Assembly: GCA_030490835.1 (NCBI GenBank)
Contig: CM059972.1
Span: 44,433,452-44,497,451 of the forward strand
Direction: 5' to 3'
DNA length: 64,000 nucleotides
DNA from: Annona cherimola
Lineage: Eukaryota; Streptophyta; Magnoliopsida; Magnoliales; Annonaceae
Part shown: piece after piece, positions 33,110 to 43,830 of the stretch
Layout: the number at the start of each line of letters is the position of its first letter
Position numbering within the stretch: position 1 is the stretch's first letter
Notes under the pieces: generated by a model
Databases searched by the model: none
Seen by the model: the letters and a program-made list of their open reading frames with translations, nothing else
What the model was told of the DNA's origin: nothing
Position numbers and translations under genes: made by a program

Positions 33110-33262
33110 ATGAAGCTCAATAATCCAAAGCAAAACAATAAGCTTACATCTACCTACACTAGAAGCAACGAGCTCCTCCTGCAAAGTTGACCCTCCACGG
33201 AGGGTTGAACTCCCATTCACGTGTCATTGACTACATCCACCACCAACTAAGCTATAGACTGA
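33110..33262 (-). repeat. Possible tRNA-derived SINE
   Basis: On the minus strand an A-box-like TATAGCTTAGTTGGTGG near 33255-33239 is followed about 40 bp later by a B-box-like GGGAGTTCAACCCTCC near 33215-33200. The spacing fits RNA polymerase III promoters. The body does not fold into an evident tRNA, so a SINE is likelier. Ends are not defined. Confidence 0.35.
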
Positions 33263-33519
33263 TTGGCAAACAAAGTGATTTTTGACATCGTAATGTAAAC
33301 ATATTAATTTATACATGTATTTCAATGGTATCCATAATACTTAAATTATTGTAACCTTATTTTAGCCCGCTGCTTTGATTATTAAAATACAATCTACTCA
33401 TTTCGTCTAGCATATATTATTTCATCATGATCACGCTTAATTTATTTGTATACATATAATCGTGTATAAATTAGAAAAAGTTACCTTTTATGGCGATTAG
33501 AAAAATACTTAGATGCACT

Positions 33520-33527
33520 TATATATG
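33520..33527 (+). promoter_or_regulatory. TATA box of DUF4228 gene 2
   Basis: TATATATG 146 bp before the ATG, followed by a pyrimidine-rich leader (33545-33660), as in gene 1. Confidence 0.45.
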
Positions 33528-33665
33528 TTTTAGACAGACCCATTCCCTTTCTTCATAACAACACTCCCATCTTCCCATTCTTTTTATTCGTTCACCTCTT
33601 TCTCTCTCCCCAGTCCTCTTAGCCTCTCTCCATCTCTTCTTTCGGATATTACATTCCGTCACAAT

Positions 33666-34250
33666 ATGGGTACTTGTTTCTCCTTCACAGAAACAGAATC
33701 CTTTTCATGTTATCCCCTCATGGCCACCGTCATCTCTGAAAACGGCGCTCTTCGTCAATACCCTCTTCCCATCAACGCCTACCAAGTTCTCGGCTTGGAG
33801 ACCACCTCTCCTGCCTCGTTCTTCCTCTGTAATTCCGACCACCTGTTCTTCGACGAATACATTCCCCCCCTGGATTCCGCCCAACAACTCCAATTGGGTC
33901 CCATCTATTTTGTCCTCCCGCTCGAAAGGCTGCAATACCCACTAACGGCTCGCGAGATGGCTGCCATGGCTGTGAAAGCTAGCATGGCGCCCGTAGAGGA
34001 CTCAAAGAAGAACAGAAGCCGCCCAAGAAAGAGAATGCAGAAGAGGTCGTTGTTAGATTTGAACGAGAAGGTATGGGAAAATGAGGAGGAAGAAGAAAAG
34101 AACAAGAGGGAGAAAGATGATCTTAAGGGCCCAAAATCTCTGAAGAGAGTCATGTCGAGAAGGAAGGGGATGTTAGTGGGGCAGCGGCAAAAGCAGCCTT
34201 TCCGAGCCACCTTGACTACCATTCATGAATGCTTCATTGCTGATTGCTGA
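33666..34250 (+). CDS. DUF4228 (PADRE) domain protein, copy 2
   Basis: Intact single exon of 194 residues starting MGTCFSFTETESFSCYPL, with the same Gly2/Cys4/Ser6 lipidation-type start as copy 1. The domain is nearly unchanged (PLPINAYQVLGLETTSPASF, NSDHLFFDEYIPPLD, GPIYFVLPLERLQ, AREMAAMAVKASMAP). The divergent part is the linker after residue 110, which is acidic-basic mixed (NEEEEEKNKREKDD), before the shared SLKRVMSRRKGM and PFRATLTTIHE. By eye the two proteins agree at about four residues in five, with no stop or frameshift in either, so both have probably been kept under selection. Role as for copy 1: a plant-specific, stress-associated protein of unknown biochemistry. It lies in the same orientation 4.9 kb downstream and arose by tandem segmental duplication. 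Confidence 0.9.
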   Translation: MGTCFSFTETESFSCYPLMATVISENGALRQYPLPINAYQVLGLETTSPASFFLCNSDHLFFDEYIPPLDSAQQLQLGPIYFVLPLERLQYPLTAREMAAMAVKASMAPVEDSKKNRSRPRKRMQKRSLLDLNEKVWENEEEEEKNKREKDDLKGPKSLKRVMSRRKGMLVGQRQKQPFRATLTTIHECFIADC

Positions 34251-35031
34251 GTGCTTAGTAATTAAATCACAATTAATTACCAGATTTTCTTTTTTTTTCT
34301 GCGCTTCTTTCGTTTTTTCTTGATTGTCATCCTTTAAACCAAAAAAAGAGAAATTCTTCCAAAAAAAAGAAAGAAAGATAGAAAGGGACTGTTAATTTGT
34401 TAGAAATTGAGTCATGCTTGCCCATTTCAATTGCCTTTGCGCCATCCATTTTTTCCTTTTCTTTTTGTGAGTAAGAAATTATGATAGGAAGAAAATCGGG
34501 AGGCAAAAAAACAAAATCGAACATTAACTTCATACGATTGAAGCTAGAAATCGAATGAAGCTTAAAATTACAGTGGATGGAGTAAGGAATCTATTTTCAT
34601 AAGACATTTTAGTATGTTGGTGCCAATAACTATTGAAATACTCCTTAAATTTCTTTTCTGGAGATTTCCAATATATATACGTAATTCCTAATATGCCTGC
34701 GAATTTTTTAGTAATGCCTCACGTAACAACCAATTTTTCTTAAAATTTCTCTTATTGCCACATTACGGTGATCCCTTAATTCCCCATTCCACTTTTTTCA
34801 CGCGTGTAGTAAAAGTTACTTCTTCTTTTTCTTATTTGCAAGAGCTTAAAGATAATTTTGTGCAAACAAATGTAGTTAATGTCACAATTTTTTTTTTTAT
34901 TCGAAGGCTGCTTTATTCATCTCACATGTGTGGAAGTTGGTAAGGTTACCCTAAAATAGTATGTATGGGAGGAATTTTCATTGGTTCAAAATTTCGTAAG
35001 TATATTTGGAAGATTTCCTACTTTTTCATTG
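34251..35031 (+). other. 3' flank of DUF4228 gene 2
   Basis: Related to the flank of gene 1 up to about 34560, then AT-rich unique sequence. No gene seen. Confidence 0.5.
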
Positions 35032-35039
35032 GTCAAAAC

Positions 35040-35703
35040 CAGTGTTTTAAAAACCGGACCGGACCGTCCGGTCCGACCGTGAACCGTCAGTTCAACGGTT
35101 CGGTTCAGCTACGGTTCCTCATTTTTGACAAAAACCGTGAGAACCGTGAGAACCGGGCGGTTGGACCGTAAAAACCGGTCTGACCGCGGTTCGGTTCGCA
35201 ACTTCTTTTAAAAAAAAAAAAAATGTCGCGGATGTGCGGAAGCAGCGGAACCGAACCTCCTCCAGTCCTCCTCGGCAGTCGGGCAAACTTCTGCAGCAAA
35301 CTAACCACCAGTCCTCCTCGGCAGTCAGTTATTGCAGAAATTTGAAAGCATCAAAAACAATACTTATATAGATTTCTTTAAAGATGCAAAATCATTTAAG
35401 TGAATAGGACTACCTGATTCCATTTCCTCCAGTTCAATCAAATCTTCCTCATCTTCAACTGGATACGGTGAAGATCTCAACCAACTTTGAGCGCAAACAA
35501 TACAAGTGTAATTTTTTTATTACATAAAATTTATATATTTAATTTAATTTTAAAATAATTAAAATAAATTAAATATAATTATTACGTCATAATTATGTCA
35601 TGCTGACGTCACGGTTCAAAACGGTTTGAACCACGGTTGAACCGGTTGGACCTGAACCGGACATAAAAACGGTTCAGCTCCCGGTTCGGTTTTTAAAACA
35701 TTG
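35040..35703. mobile_element. hAT-like element A, 664 bp, perfect 8-bp duplication
   Basis: Termini CAGTGTTTTAAAAACCGG and CGGTTTTTAAAACATTG are inverted repeats. GTCAAAAC at 35032-35039 recurs at 35704-35711. The subterminal regions are packed with GGTTCGGTT/AACCG words. No transposase is present, so it would depend on a hAT transposase elsewhere. Confidence 0.8.
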
Positions 35704-35966
35704 GTCAAAACTGTTATGATGAGCAGCCTTCTCTCTTTGTAGAGAGCTTGGATTTTATTGAATTCTTCCTAGCTGGCAAGATATTTAATGAGGTTTACTC
35801 TTACCATAATTTAGTATGATTTTTTATTCCTTTTAAACCGTATAAAGGTCAAGCTATTCTCGGAAAATTGGCTGCCTAATTAAGCAGCTACCATTTTTAA
35901 ACTACTGCCATTAATTAATGGTGAATACGAGGGAAGAAAAATCTCCGTATAAGATTTATTTTATAT

Positions 35967-36645
35967 AATTCCTAATATAGCCACAACGTTTCATAAATTT
36001 CTTTTACATATCACCCTAAATTATTCTCATACTCATGTCATTAAAACCACTGACATTCTTAAACACTCTTGAATTTTTGCTTGAAAATAGAAAAAATATC
36101 ATTTTTTATTTTTTAATGATAGATTTAAAGTTGAATACGTATAAGATAGATAACAAATATATAGAATAATTTCAACCCGAATTTCAAAAATAGAGTTAGG
36201 GTTTAAGTTTATAAATAGGGTTAGAGTTAGGATTAGGGTTGAGGTTTTAGAAATAGCGTTAGGGTTAGGGTTGAGGTGAACCCAAGTTCCATGAGCCCGA
36301 GTTACACCTCTATCTATCCCATTGGAAAGACGATTTTGCCCTTTTAAATTTTTTTCTAATTAAAATAAATCAACCTTAATATGACTTTCAAGTTATTTAA
36401 TATCTTGTATTAATGATTTACCAACATCAATTAAGTCATGTTAAGGTTAAATTATCTCAATTAAAAAATTTTAAATAGGCGAAAATTATCTTTTCAATGA
36501 CATAGATAACGGTGGTCTTAACTGCGTGGGTATAAGAGAAATTTAGGGTGAAATGTTATGGGTATAAAAGGAATTTATAAAAGGTTGTAGATATAGTAGA
36601 AATTATGTACAATTGTTATGGTTATAAGAGGAATTATCTCTTTAT
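35967..36645. mobile_element. Inverted-repeat element with telomere-like core
   Basis: Left arm CACAACGTTTCATAAATTTC plus CACCCTAAATT pairs with right arm sequence reading, in reverse, CAACCTTTTATAAATTCC plus CACCCTAAATT. Arms are about 85 bp and imperfect. Between them, 36188-36270 contains degenerate TTAGGG/GGGTTAG units. No ORF. Confidence 0.5.
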
Positions 36646-36839
36646 TTTTTGAAGGAGAATCTCCCTATAATTTTTTAAACTTAAAAAGTCATAAGAGTGT
36701 AGGAGTATTTATAGGACGTTCCTCCATGTTGAGCATTGTGAATAGGCTTGATTAGTAACATCAAAATGTCATACATTATGTAATACCAGTAATAAAAAAA
36801 AAGCCATAAGAGTATGGGTTGTTATCTAGCATGCTCATG

Positions 36840-37115
36840 TGCAAAAACCTATTTTTTGATCGTTTTTATAAACTGTTAATCTAAGTGTATTTAATATATG
36901 TATTAAGTTTTATCATTTTTGGAGATTTATAAATATTTTTATTTTTGAAAAAAAGGGTATTTTAGATATTTTAAATTACTAAAATACCCCTATTTTTGAA
37001 AATAAAAATATCTACAAATCTTCAAAAATGGTAAAACTTAATATATATATATATATAATATAATTGGATTAATAGTTTTATAGAAAGATTTTAAAAATAA
37101 AGTTTTTGCACCCGG
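36840..37115. mobile_element. Foldback element F
   Basis: Palindrome from TGCAAAAAC (36841) to GTTTTTGCA (37112). Arms contain TAAGTTTTATCATTTTTGG and its reverse complement, centre near 36975. It belongs to the same family as 27854-28252. Confidence 0.55.
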
Positions 37116-37922
37116 ATTCACCGAAGCTTAAATATACACCTAGGCGTATTGAATCAATTGCTTAAGAGTACATCACTTCAACAAATTTTATTTAATGTAG
37201 TTAATTTTTTTGGTGGCATATAATGTGTATTTGGTTCCATAAATATATTTTGATTAAAATTAAATATGGGGGCAGATTATATGCAATGTATAGCATATCA
37301 ACTCTCATATTGTCTTTTTTAATTTTTTGATTTTTTATAAATATGTTACCATAAATTTTAACTCATATACTAAGTTTTATCATTTTACAATGTCTTTAAA
37401 TAATCAATTTTTATCTTTGACATAATCAATTTTAGTGATATTTAAGTCGTTTTTCACCCTTTAGAAGTTTAGTTTTTAAAAGTAAAAATATATATATATA
37501 AATATTGTAAAATGGTAAAACTTGGTGCATGGGTTAAATGCACCTATAAAAATAAATTTATAAAAAACTTTTAAAAATTAAAAATAGACATTGTATGGGG
37601 GCTAATATGTGGGGTTAAGGCTAAATGCACCTGGGTGCACTTAGCCTCAGTGCACTCAAGTGCATTTAACCCTTTTTTTAATTTTTTGAAAATTTTTATA
37701 TAATTGTTTATCTAAGGGTCTGTTTGGTAAATGTGAAAACTTTTGTTATTTTGCAAAACTTTTCATTGGGCAAAGGTGCATGAGAAAACCTATCATTGGC
37801 TTATCCAAATTGAATTTCTGCCAGCTAATATCCAGCAGTCGTACCTAAGTGCTAATGCATGCATGGAACCTAATGCCAAGGAGATGGAATTCTCGTATGA
37901 CCGTTAACCCATGGGTTCCGAC
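37116..37922. repeat. Foldback relative G and flanking AT-rich DNA
   Basis: 37290-37600 is an imperfect palindrome (ACTAAGTTTTATCATTTT against AAAATGGTAAAACTTGGT). At 37614-37672 a small hairpin repeats TTAAATGCACCTGGGTGCAC-like words. At 37718 GGGTCTGTTTGGTAAATG looks like the left end of a Tourist-type MITE. No gene seen. Confidence 0.4.
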
Positions 37923-39839
37923 CAGTGTTATTAAAACCAGACCGGACCGGCCAGTCCGACCGGGAACCGGTCCGCAATCCGGTTCGAATCTCTACGGTTC
38001 GGTTCAAAAGCAAAAAACCGTCCGAACCGGTAAACCGGCGGTCGAACCGGAATGACCGGTTCAACCGGGTTCGACCGGTCGGATAAGAAACTAATATTAA
38101 ATATATATATTAAAAAAAAACAGAGGATCGAATCGATCGGCCGATTCAGCCGACGCCCGATTTCTTCCCCTTGCCTGGAAACCCTAGCCGACGCCCTCTT
38201 TCTTCCTTATCGCCGTCCGCTGCAGTCGCTGCAATCTGGGCGCCTCATCAGCCGCGTCTTCGTCGCTGGGCGCTCACGCGCTGCCGCTGACTCGCCCGTC
38301 CATCATCGTCTTGTTGCCGGGCGCTACACGCGCTGTCGCTGCCTCGCCCGTGCCATCGTCTTCGTCGCCGTTCGCGTCCGCAGCGCCGGGCCCTGGACGT
38401 GCTGCCACCAGCACTGTCCGTCGTCGACTCGTCAGTCGTCAGGCACGCACTGCCACCACCGTCTCTGCCTCTGGTTGCTCCAGTCGCCGTCTCTGCCTTT
38501 GGTTGCTCCGTCGCCGTCTCCCTGTCGCCATCTCCCTGTCGCCATCTCTCCGGTGAGCAGCGAAACTGTGAGACTGCAAAACAGCAACAACATATTCAAA
38601 TTTCATTATTTCAATGCTTTAATCTTCATTTAACAAATTTTAAAATGTTTAGTATTCTGTATAGTTAAAATATAGTATAAATTCATTTTGATTATTTAAG
38701 TTTATAAAATCTATAGAGTCTACTGGTCTACTTGTTGCAAGAAGGTCTCAATGAGTTTTTTTTTAACTAAGTGCTTTTGATTTTTCTTATTTAAGAAGAA
38801 AATTTATCATTTTATATTTTTTGTAATGAATTTGAAGTTAATAATTATAAAGTGATCAAAAATAAATTGCAAATATTTGTTGAGAGGATAAATGTAAAGT
38901 GTTAATCTGAATTTCAACTCAGAAGTCAGAACTCAATTTAAGACTGATTTTTACTAAAAGGTTCAGAATTTAGATTTTACAAATAGAATTAGAATTACGG
39001 TTTAGCTTTTATAAATAAATTTAGGGTTAGAATTGAAATAATCCAGAGTTTCATAAGTCCAAATTGTAGTCATACTTGAGATGATTTTTTTATTAGTATA
39101 CTTGGGATATTTGACGCTGTGTGGAAAAATATAAAGGTTGGCACTTGTATTCTTAGTTTTAAAAAATTAGAAGACAAAATATCAAAATAAAAATATAAAA
39201 TACCAAATATATTTTAAAAATACCAGATTTCACAATCCATGATGTTTTAGACATTGCAAATATAACTGTATGGTTGATGCACTCTTGCATTGATTTCTTG
39301 TATTCTAATTATATACAATGGTTGATTATAAATATTGAAAAAATAAGAGACTCTTTTTAAAGGTGTTAGCAACTTAGTTTAATTATTTCTTAATTTTCAT
39401 ATTATTATAGGTTATTTAATTATTCGAATTTTCAATACTTACTGATCTGTTTTATTTCTTATTTTTTCAGGTATGTTTATAGCAATTCATCAAGGTACCG
39501 AGATAAAGAAGAAGAATTCAAGAACCAACAACCAAGCAACAACGGTCGTAGCTTATTATAAGTTTAAGTCTTTCAGGTCAGTTAATGTACTTAATTTTTT
39601 AAAACTCGCTATTAATTTTTTCTTGCATGTTTTGTTCTTATATTGTGGTTCTTAAAATTCAACATATATATTTAGGATTTATAAAAACATAAGTTTATCA
39701 ATATATTTATTTAAAATTTAAAAAAATTTAATATTTATGATGTCATAAATATGTCATGCTGATGTCATCGGTTCGAACCGGTTCGAACCAGACCAGTTCC
39801 TTTACCGGTTCAATCACCGGTTCGGTTCTGACAACATTG
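37923..39839. mobile_element. hAT-like element B, 1917 bp, with GC-rich insert
   Basis: Ends CAGTGTTATTAAAACCAG and, in reverse, CAATGTTGTCAGAACCG match element A. Flanks GTTCCGAC (37915-37922) and GTTTCGAC (39840-39847) agree at 7 of 8. The subterminal AACCGG words are shared. The interior has a GC-rich segment at 38120-38570 (Arg/Ser/Pro-rich in all frames, with short tandem repeats near 38461-38555) and then AT-rich DNA. No transposase motif is visible, so this looks like a deletion derivative. Confidence 0.75.
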
Positions 39840-40009
39840 GTTTCGACTACTCAAATTCTTGTATGACCTTTAGAAATGGATGGTCAACGTCAAGTTTCTG
39901 TGGAGGTCGGGCGGGCACATTTAAAGCGCATGCTCCCAGCCCGTACAATGCCCATACGCCGCTTCGTTTTCTGGTCAAAGCTCAATTAATGCAAGGAATA
40001 TTTTACCAT

Positions 40010-40300
40010 AAAAACCTGTCAAAATTTTTTGCTTTTATTCAAATAACTTTTAAATATATTTAATATATGTATTAATTTTTACTATATTTGGAGTACTTTA
40101 GATATTTATTTTTAATTTTTAAAAATCAGTGACATTTTAATAAATTAATTACCTAAAATGCTGCAGATTTTCGAAAATTAAAAATAAATATCTAAAATTC
40201 TCCAAAAATAGTAAAAATTAATGCACATATTAAATATATTTAGCTTAACAATTATATAAAAAATATTTCAAAAAAAATTAAAAATGGGTTAAAGTACCTG
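40010..40300. mobile_element. Foldback element E
   Basis: Imperfect palindrome around 40145. TATTTAATATATGTATTAATTT on the left is mirrored near 40215-40245. Same core words as the other foldbacks. Confidence 0.45.
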
Positions 40301-40987
40301 GGTGAACTGAAGCTAAGTGTACCATGGTGTACTGTATCATCATCTTGTATCATACATAATGATCTACCACTAAATACTTAGCTACGGATGATTGATTCGG
40401 GTATATTTGATTAAATGGAACTATGTTTACCCAACGAAAATAAAAAATAATATTTGATATAGCTATCAAATTTCAACTACCCCAGGAAGGTTACGATAAG
40501 TAGTAATAAACTTTAGTTATAGGATTTAGCAGCCTTTGATGAGCCACATTACTGCAAAAAGTTAGCCCCATATACTACTTGTTGTTCTAGTGTATTTGGC
40601 TAGAGAAAAATGAGAATTCGTTATACAATTATGATTATAATGTTAATTAGTGAGTAAGTAAATGAGATAAAACTGTAGAAAACTTTTCTTTTTAATTGGT
40701 AACTATAGAAAACTTATTATTACATGGGTGGGCAGATGTTGCACAATGGCGAAAAAAATTTCATATTCCTTTAACATATGATAAAATATTATTAAATTAT
40801 GTGTACATGACTTCTAACAAATTAATTATGGATTAAGGCCTAGAAAACAAGTATATATTATATTTACAGTTAATTTTGAAAAGGTTTTATCTTTATCTTT
40901 TATTTCTTTAGTTTTGTAATAAATAAGTTTCTTTCACATTTTTCGTAAAGAGGGAAGGTATGAAACAAGTTATATTTCTAAGAAAAG
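40301..40987. other. AT-rich intergenic DNA
   Basis: No gene. 40630-40990 is the duplicate of 32090-32415 (for example GTTGCACAATGGCGAAA against GTTGCACAATAGGGAAA, and CATATTCCTTTAACATAT in both). Confidence 0.5.
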
Positions 40988-41647
40988 TGATCTTAATAAC
41001 CGGGGCTAAGCAAATAACTTGTTTGGCTCATATAAAAAATCATTTATTATTTTTTATTTTTTACTTCATACACGTGTTTATTTAAGTGTATTTAATATAT
41101 AAACTAAGTTTTATCATTTTTAAATATGTGTATATATTTTTTAAAGAATTTTGATTTTCAAATATCTCAAAAAAATTGAAAATCTCAAAAAATATATACA
41201 CATATCCAAAAATGGTAAAACTTAATTTATATGTTAAATACATTTAAATAAACAAGTATTTGAATAAAAAAAATGATCCTATTAGCCTGAGCTAGGCGAA
41301 TGACTCACTTAGCCCAACTCCAAAGACCCATTTATGACATTTTTTGCTTTTTTCTTCATACACTCATTCATCTAATTGTATTTAATATATAAACAAAAAT
41401 TTATTATTTTTGGATATGTGTATATATTTTTTTTTGAAATTTTAAATATCTATTTGGATGTACATATTCAAAAATCTCTAAAAATATATACACATAATCA
41501 AAAATAGTAAAAATTCGTTTATATGTTAAATATACTTAGATAAACAAGTTTATGATAAAAAAAAAGCAAAAAAAAGTGTTTTTAAATGGATTTTTTAAGG
41601 CAGGCTAAGCGAGGTATTTGCTTAGCCCGATTAACAGTATGATTCCG
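40988..41647. mobile_element. Two adjoining foldback elements (A and B)
   Basis: Element A starts GTGATCTTAATAACC (40988). Element B runs about 41271-41647, with left end AATGATCCTATTAGCC and right end reading in reverse AATCATACTGTTAATCGG. Each has the core ACTAAGTTTTATCATTTTT with its mirror image. They share or abut a boundary near 41271. Confidence 0.5.
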
Positions 41648-41931
41648 TTATTTTAAATAGAAAAAGAATATATCATATACTCTTCATCATGCTGGTGGCG
41701 GACTGTGTTTGAGGACATATGAACATTAATTTAACGCTGTTCTGTCCTTGGTTCCTGATATATAAATGGAGAACCTGCCCAATTCCTCAACTTTGCGCCC
41801 ATGATACTAAACTCCTGAAGGGAAATAATTCAAGAATGTTTTATACAAACTGTTGCACAAATTTTATAATTAAAATCTTTTATGATATTTATCCAAGTAT
41901 TGTTAAGTATGATGTCGAAATTAAAATGAAA
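41648..41931. other. Short unique block between foldbacks
   Basis: Contains TATATAAAT at 41759-41767 and CCCAATTCCTCAA, matching 32775-32810 of the first duplicated unit. No gene. Confidence 0.45.
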
Positions 41932-42293
41932 AGTGATCTTGTTAGCTCAGGCTGAGCAAATGTTTCACTTAACCTATCTCAGAAAATCCATTTACAACAC
42001 CTTTTTTACTTTTTTTTCTAAGTGTGTTTAATATATAAACCAAGCTTTACATTTTTGGATATATCTGAATTTTTTTGAGATTTTTAAATACTTTAAAATT
42101 AAAAATCTTAAAAAATATATACATATATCAAAAAATGGTAAACTTAGTTATATATTAAATACATTTTAATAAACAAGTATATGAAGAAAAAGTAAAAAAA
42201 TATTATAAATAAGTTTTTTGAGGTGGGTTGAGTGAGACATTTACTTTTTTATGGATCGAGACATTTACTTAATTCAAATTAACAGGATCATTT
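41932..42293. mobile_element. Foldback element C
   Basis: Left AGTGATCTTGTTAGCTC, right reading in reverse AAATGATCCTGTTAATT. The core palindrome is centred near 42105. Confidence 0.5.
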
Positions 42294-42821
42294 CTCAAAT
42301 AAAGGATTTTAAAATTTACATATTATATATTTATTTTAAGATTTAACACTTTCACTCATAAAAAAAGATTTATTACATTCATATTTATCCTCAAATGATA
42401 TTAAATAGTTATAATATAAAAGTTTTTAACTAAAGTGATCTTTGGCATTATAGATATATACGTATAATTTATACGAGTGGTGTTCAATGGTGTCCACAAC
42501 ATTTAAATTATTATTACCCTATTTTGGCCCCCATTAGATGATTAAATAAAAAAAATCCACTTTTTTTTTCGTAACATTATTTTTCATCATGGTAAAAATA
42601 ATCATTTCAAGCAAAGTTTTAAATGAGTTGTATATGCTTAATGAAAACCATTCCAATGCAGCTTTATTGCACTATAACCATGGTATAATTCACTACAAAA
42701 TAGGGGTCATGTATATTGAAATGTAATACGATTTTATATAATTATTTATCTACTTATAAAATAAAATTTATATGTTCAACTCCATTGAAATATTTTTAAT
42801 ATTATATATTTATATATGAGG
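42294..42821. other. AT-rich intergenic DNA
   Basis: No gene. 42430-42600 matches 33273-33440 and is the last recognisable block of the segmental duplication. Confidence 0.45.
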
Positions 42822-43272
42822 AATGATCTTGTTTGCCTAGGCTAAGAAAATGTCTCGCGTAACCTTAAAAAAATCCATTTGCAACAAGATTTTTTTGTTT
42901 TTTTCTTCATAATGTTGTTTATCTAAGTATGTTTAACATATAAACTAATTTTTACCATTTTTGGATATACATATATTTTTTTCGAGATTTTTAAACATCT
43001 ATGTGTATATAAACTAATTTTTACCATTTTTAGATATGAGTATATATTTTTTGAGATTTTTAAACATCTATATGTATATATGTATAAAATACCCCTATCT
43101 TTAAAAATCTAAAAAAATATATATACACATATCCACAAATGGTAAAACTTGATTTATATACTAAATACACTTAGATAAATAAGTATATGAAGAAAAAAGC
43201 AAAAATATTTGTTGTGAATAGGTTTTTTTGATGTATTTTCTTGCTTAGTGCGGCTATCAGGATCAATCCTCT
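42822..43272. mobile_element. Foldback element D with internal duplication
   Basis: Left GAATGATCTTGTTTGCC, right in reverse GGATTGATCCTGATAGCC. The left arm core (AAACTAATTTTTACCATTTTT) occurs twice, at 42943 and 43011, so one arm is duplicated. Confidence 0.5.
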
Positions 43273-43520
43273 TTATATATAATTATGTGTATGTGTATTC
43301 GAATGTTATAATACTTTTTATAAAATTATCATCTAATAGAATAATGATGTTTTAAATGGGAGATAAATACACAATATCAAAATTGATATATAACTCAAAT
43401 AATTTTATTACGTTGATCGACATTTATTTATCAGATCGGGTGCATATATCTGAAAGAAATAATTTTTTTTCAATTTTTAAAATTTTAGAAGCCTAGTTAA
43501 AAAGCCGTTTCTCATTTATC

Positions 43521-43830
43521 TCATAGAAAATGGTAAATGGAAAAAGAATGCACCAAGCTGTCATTCAATAATTGAATTGCAGTCATAACATAAATGTTAA
43601 CTGGGGCTTCGATACAATCAGGTGGATATCGCATCCAAACAGAATTAGCCATAGGCTCACAAGAGACAAATCGTGCGGACAGATGTGCTGTTTTGTTTCC
43701 ACTTCCTAGCACACGGAAGAAATTCAGTTGATCAATATCGAACAGTATCTTTGTATCTCTGCTAGTAGAGGTGCTAGGCTAGGCAGGATTTTGGTGCTTT
43801 CTATGAGACCTGATCATCAGAGTATACCCG
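43521..43830 (-). pseudogene. RNase H-like (RVT_3 type) C-terminal fragment
   Basis: On the minus strand DIDQLNFFRVLGSGNKTAHL, then ARFVSCEPMANSVWMRYPPD and CIEAPV, fits the end of plant 'reverse transcriptase-like' RNase H domains, in which a GN-AH-LAR motif is followed by W and a P-x-C-I segment. It ends at a stop at 43521-43523. No further domain is recognisable upstream beyond about 43830. It could be a LINE remnant or a fragment of a host RNase H-like gene. Confidence 0.5.

Noticed and set aside
38052..38668. Three overlapping Ser/Arg/Pro-rich ORFs in hAT-like element B
   Set aside because: Open in several frames at once because of GC-rich tandem repeats. No domain motif.
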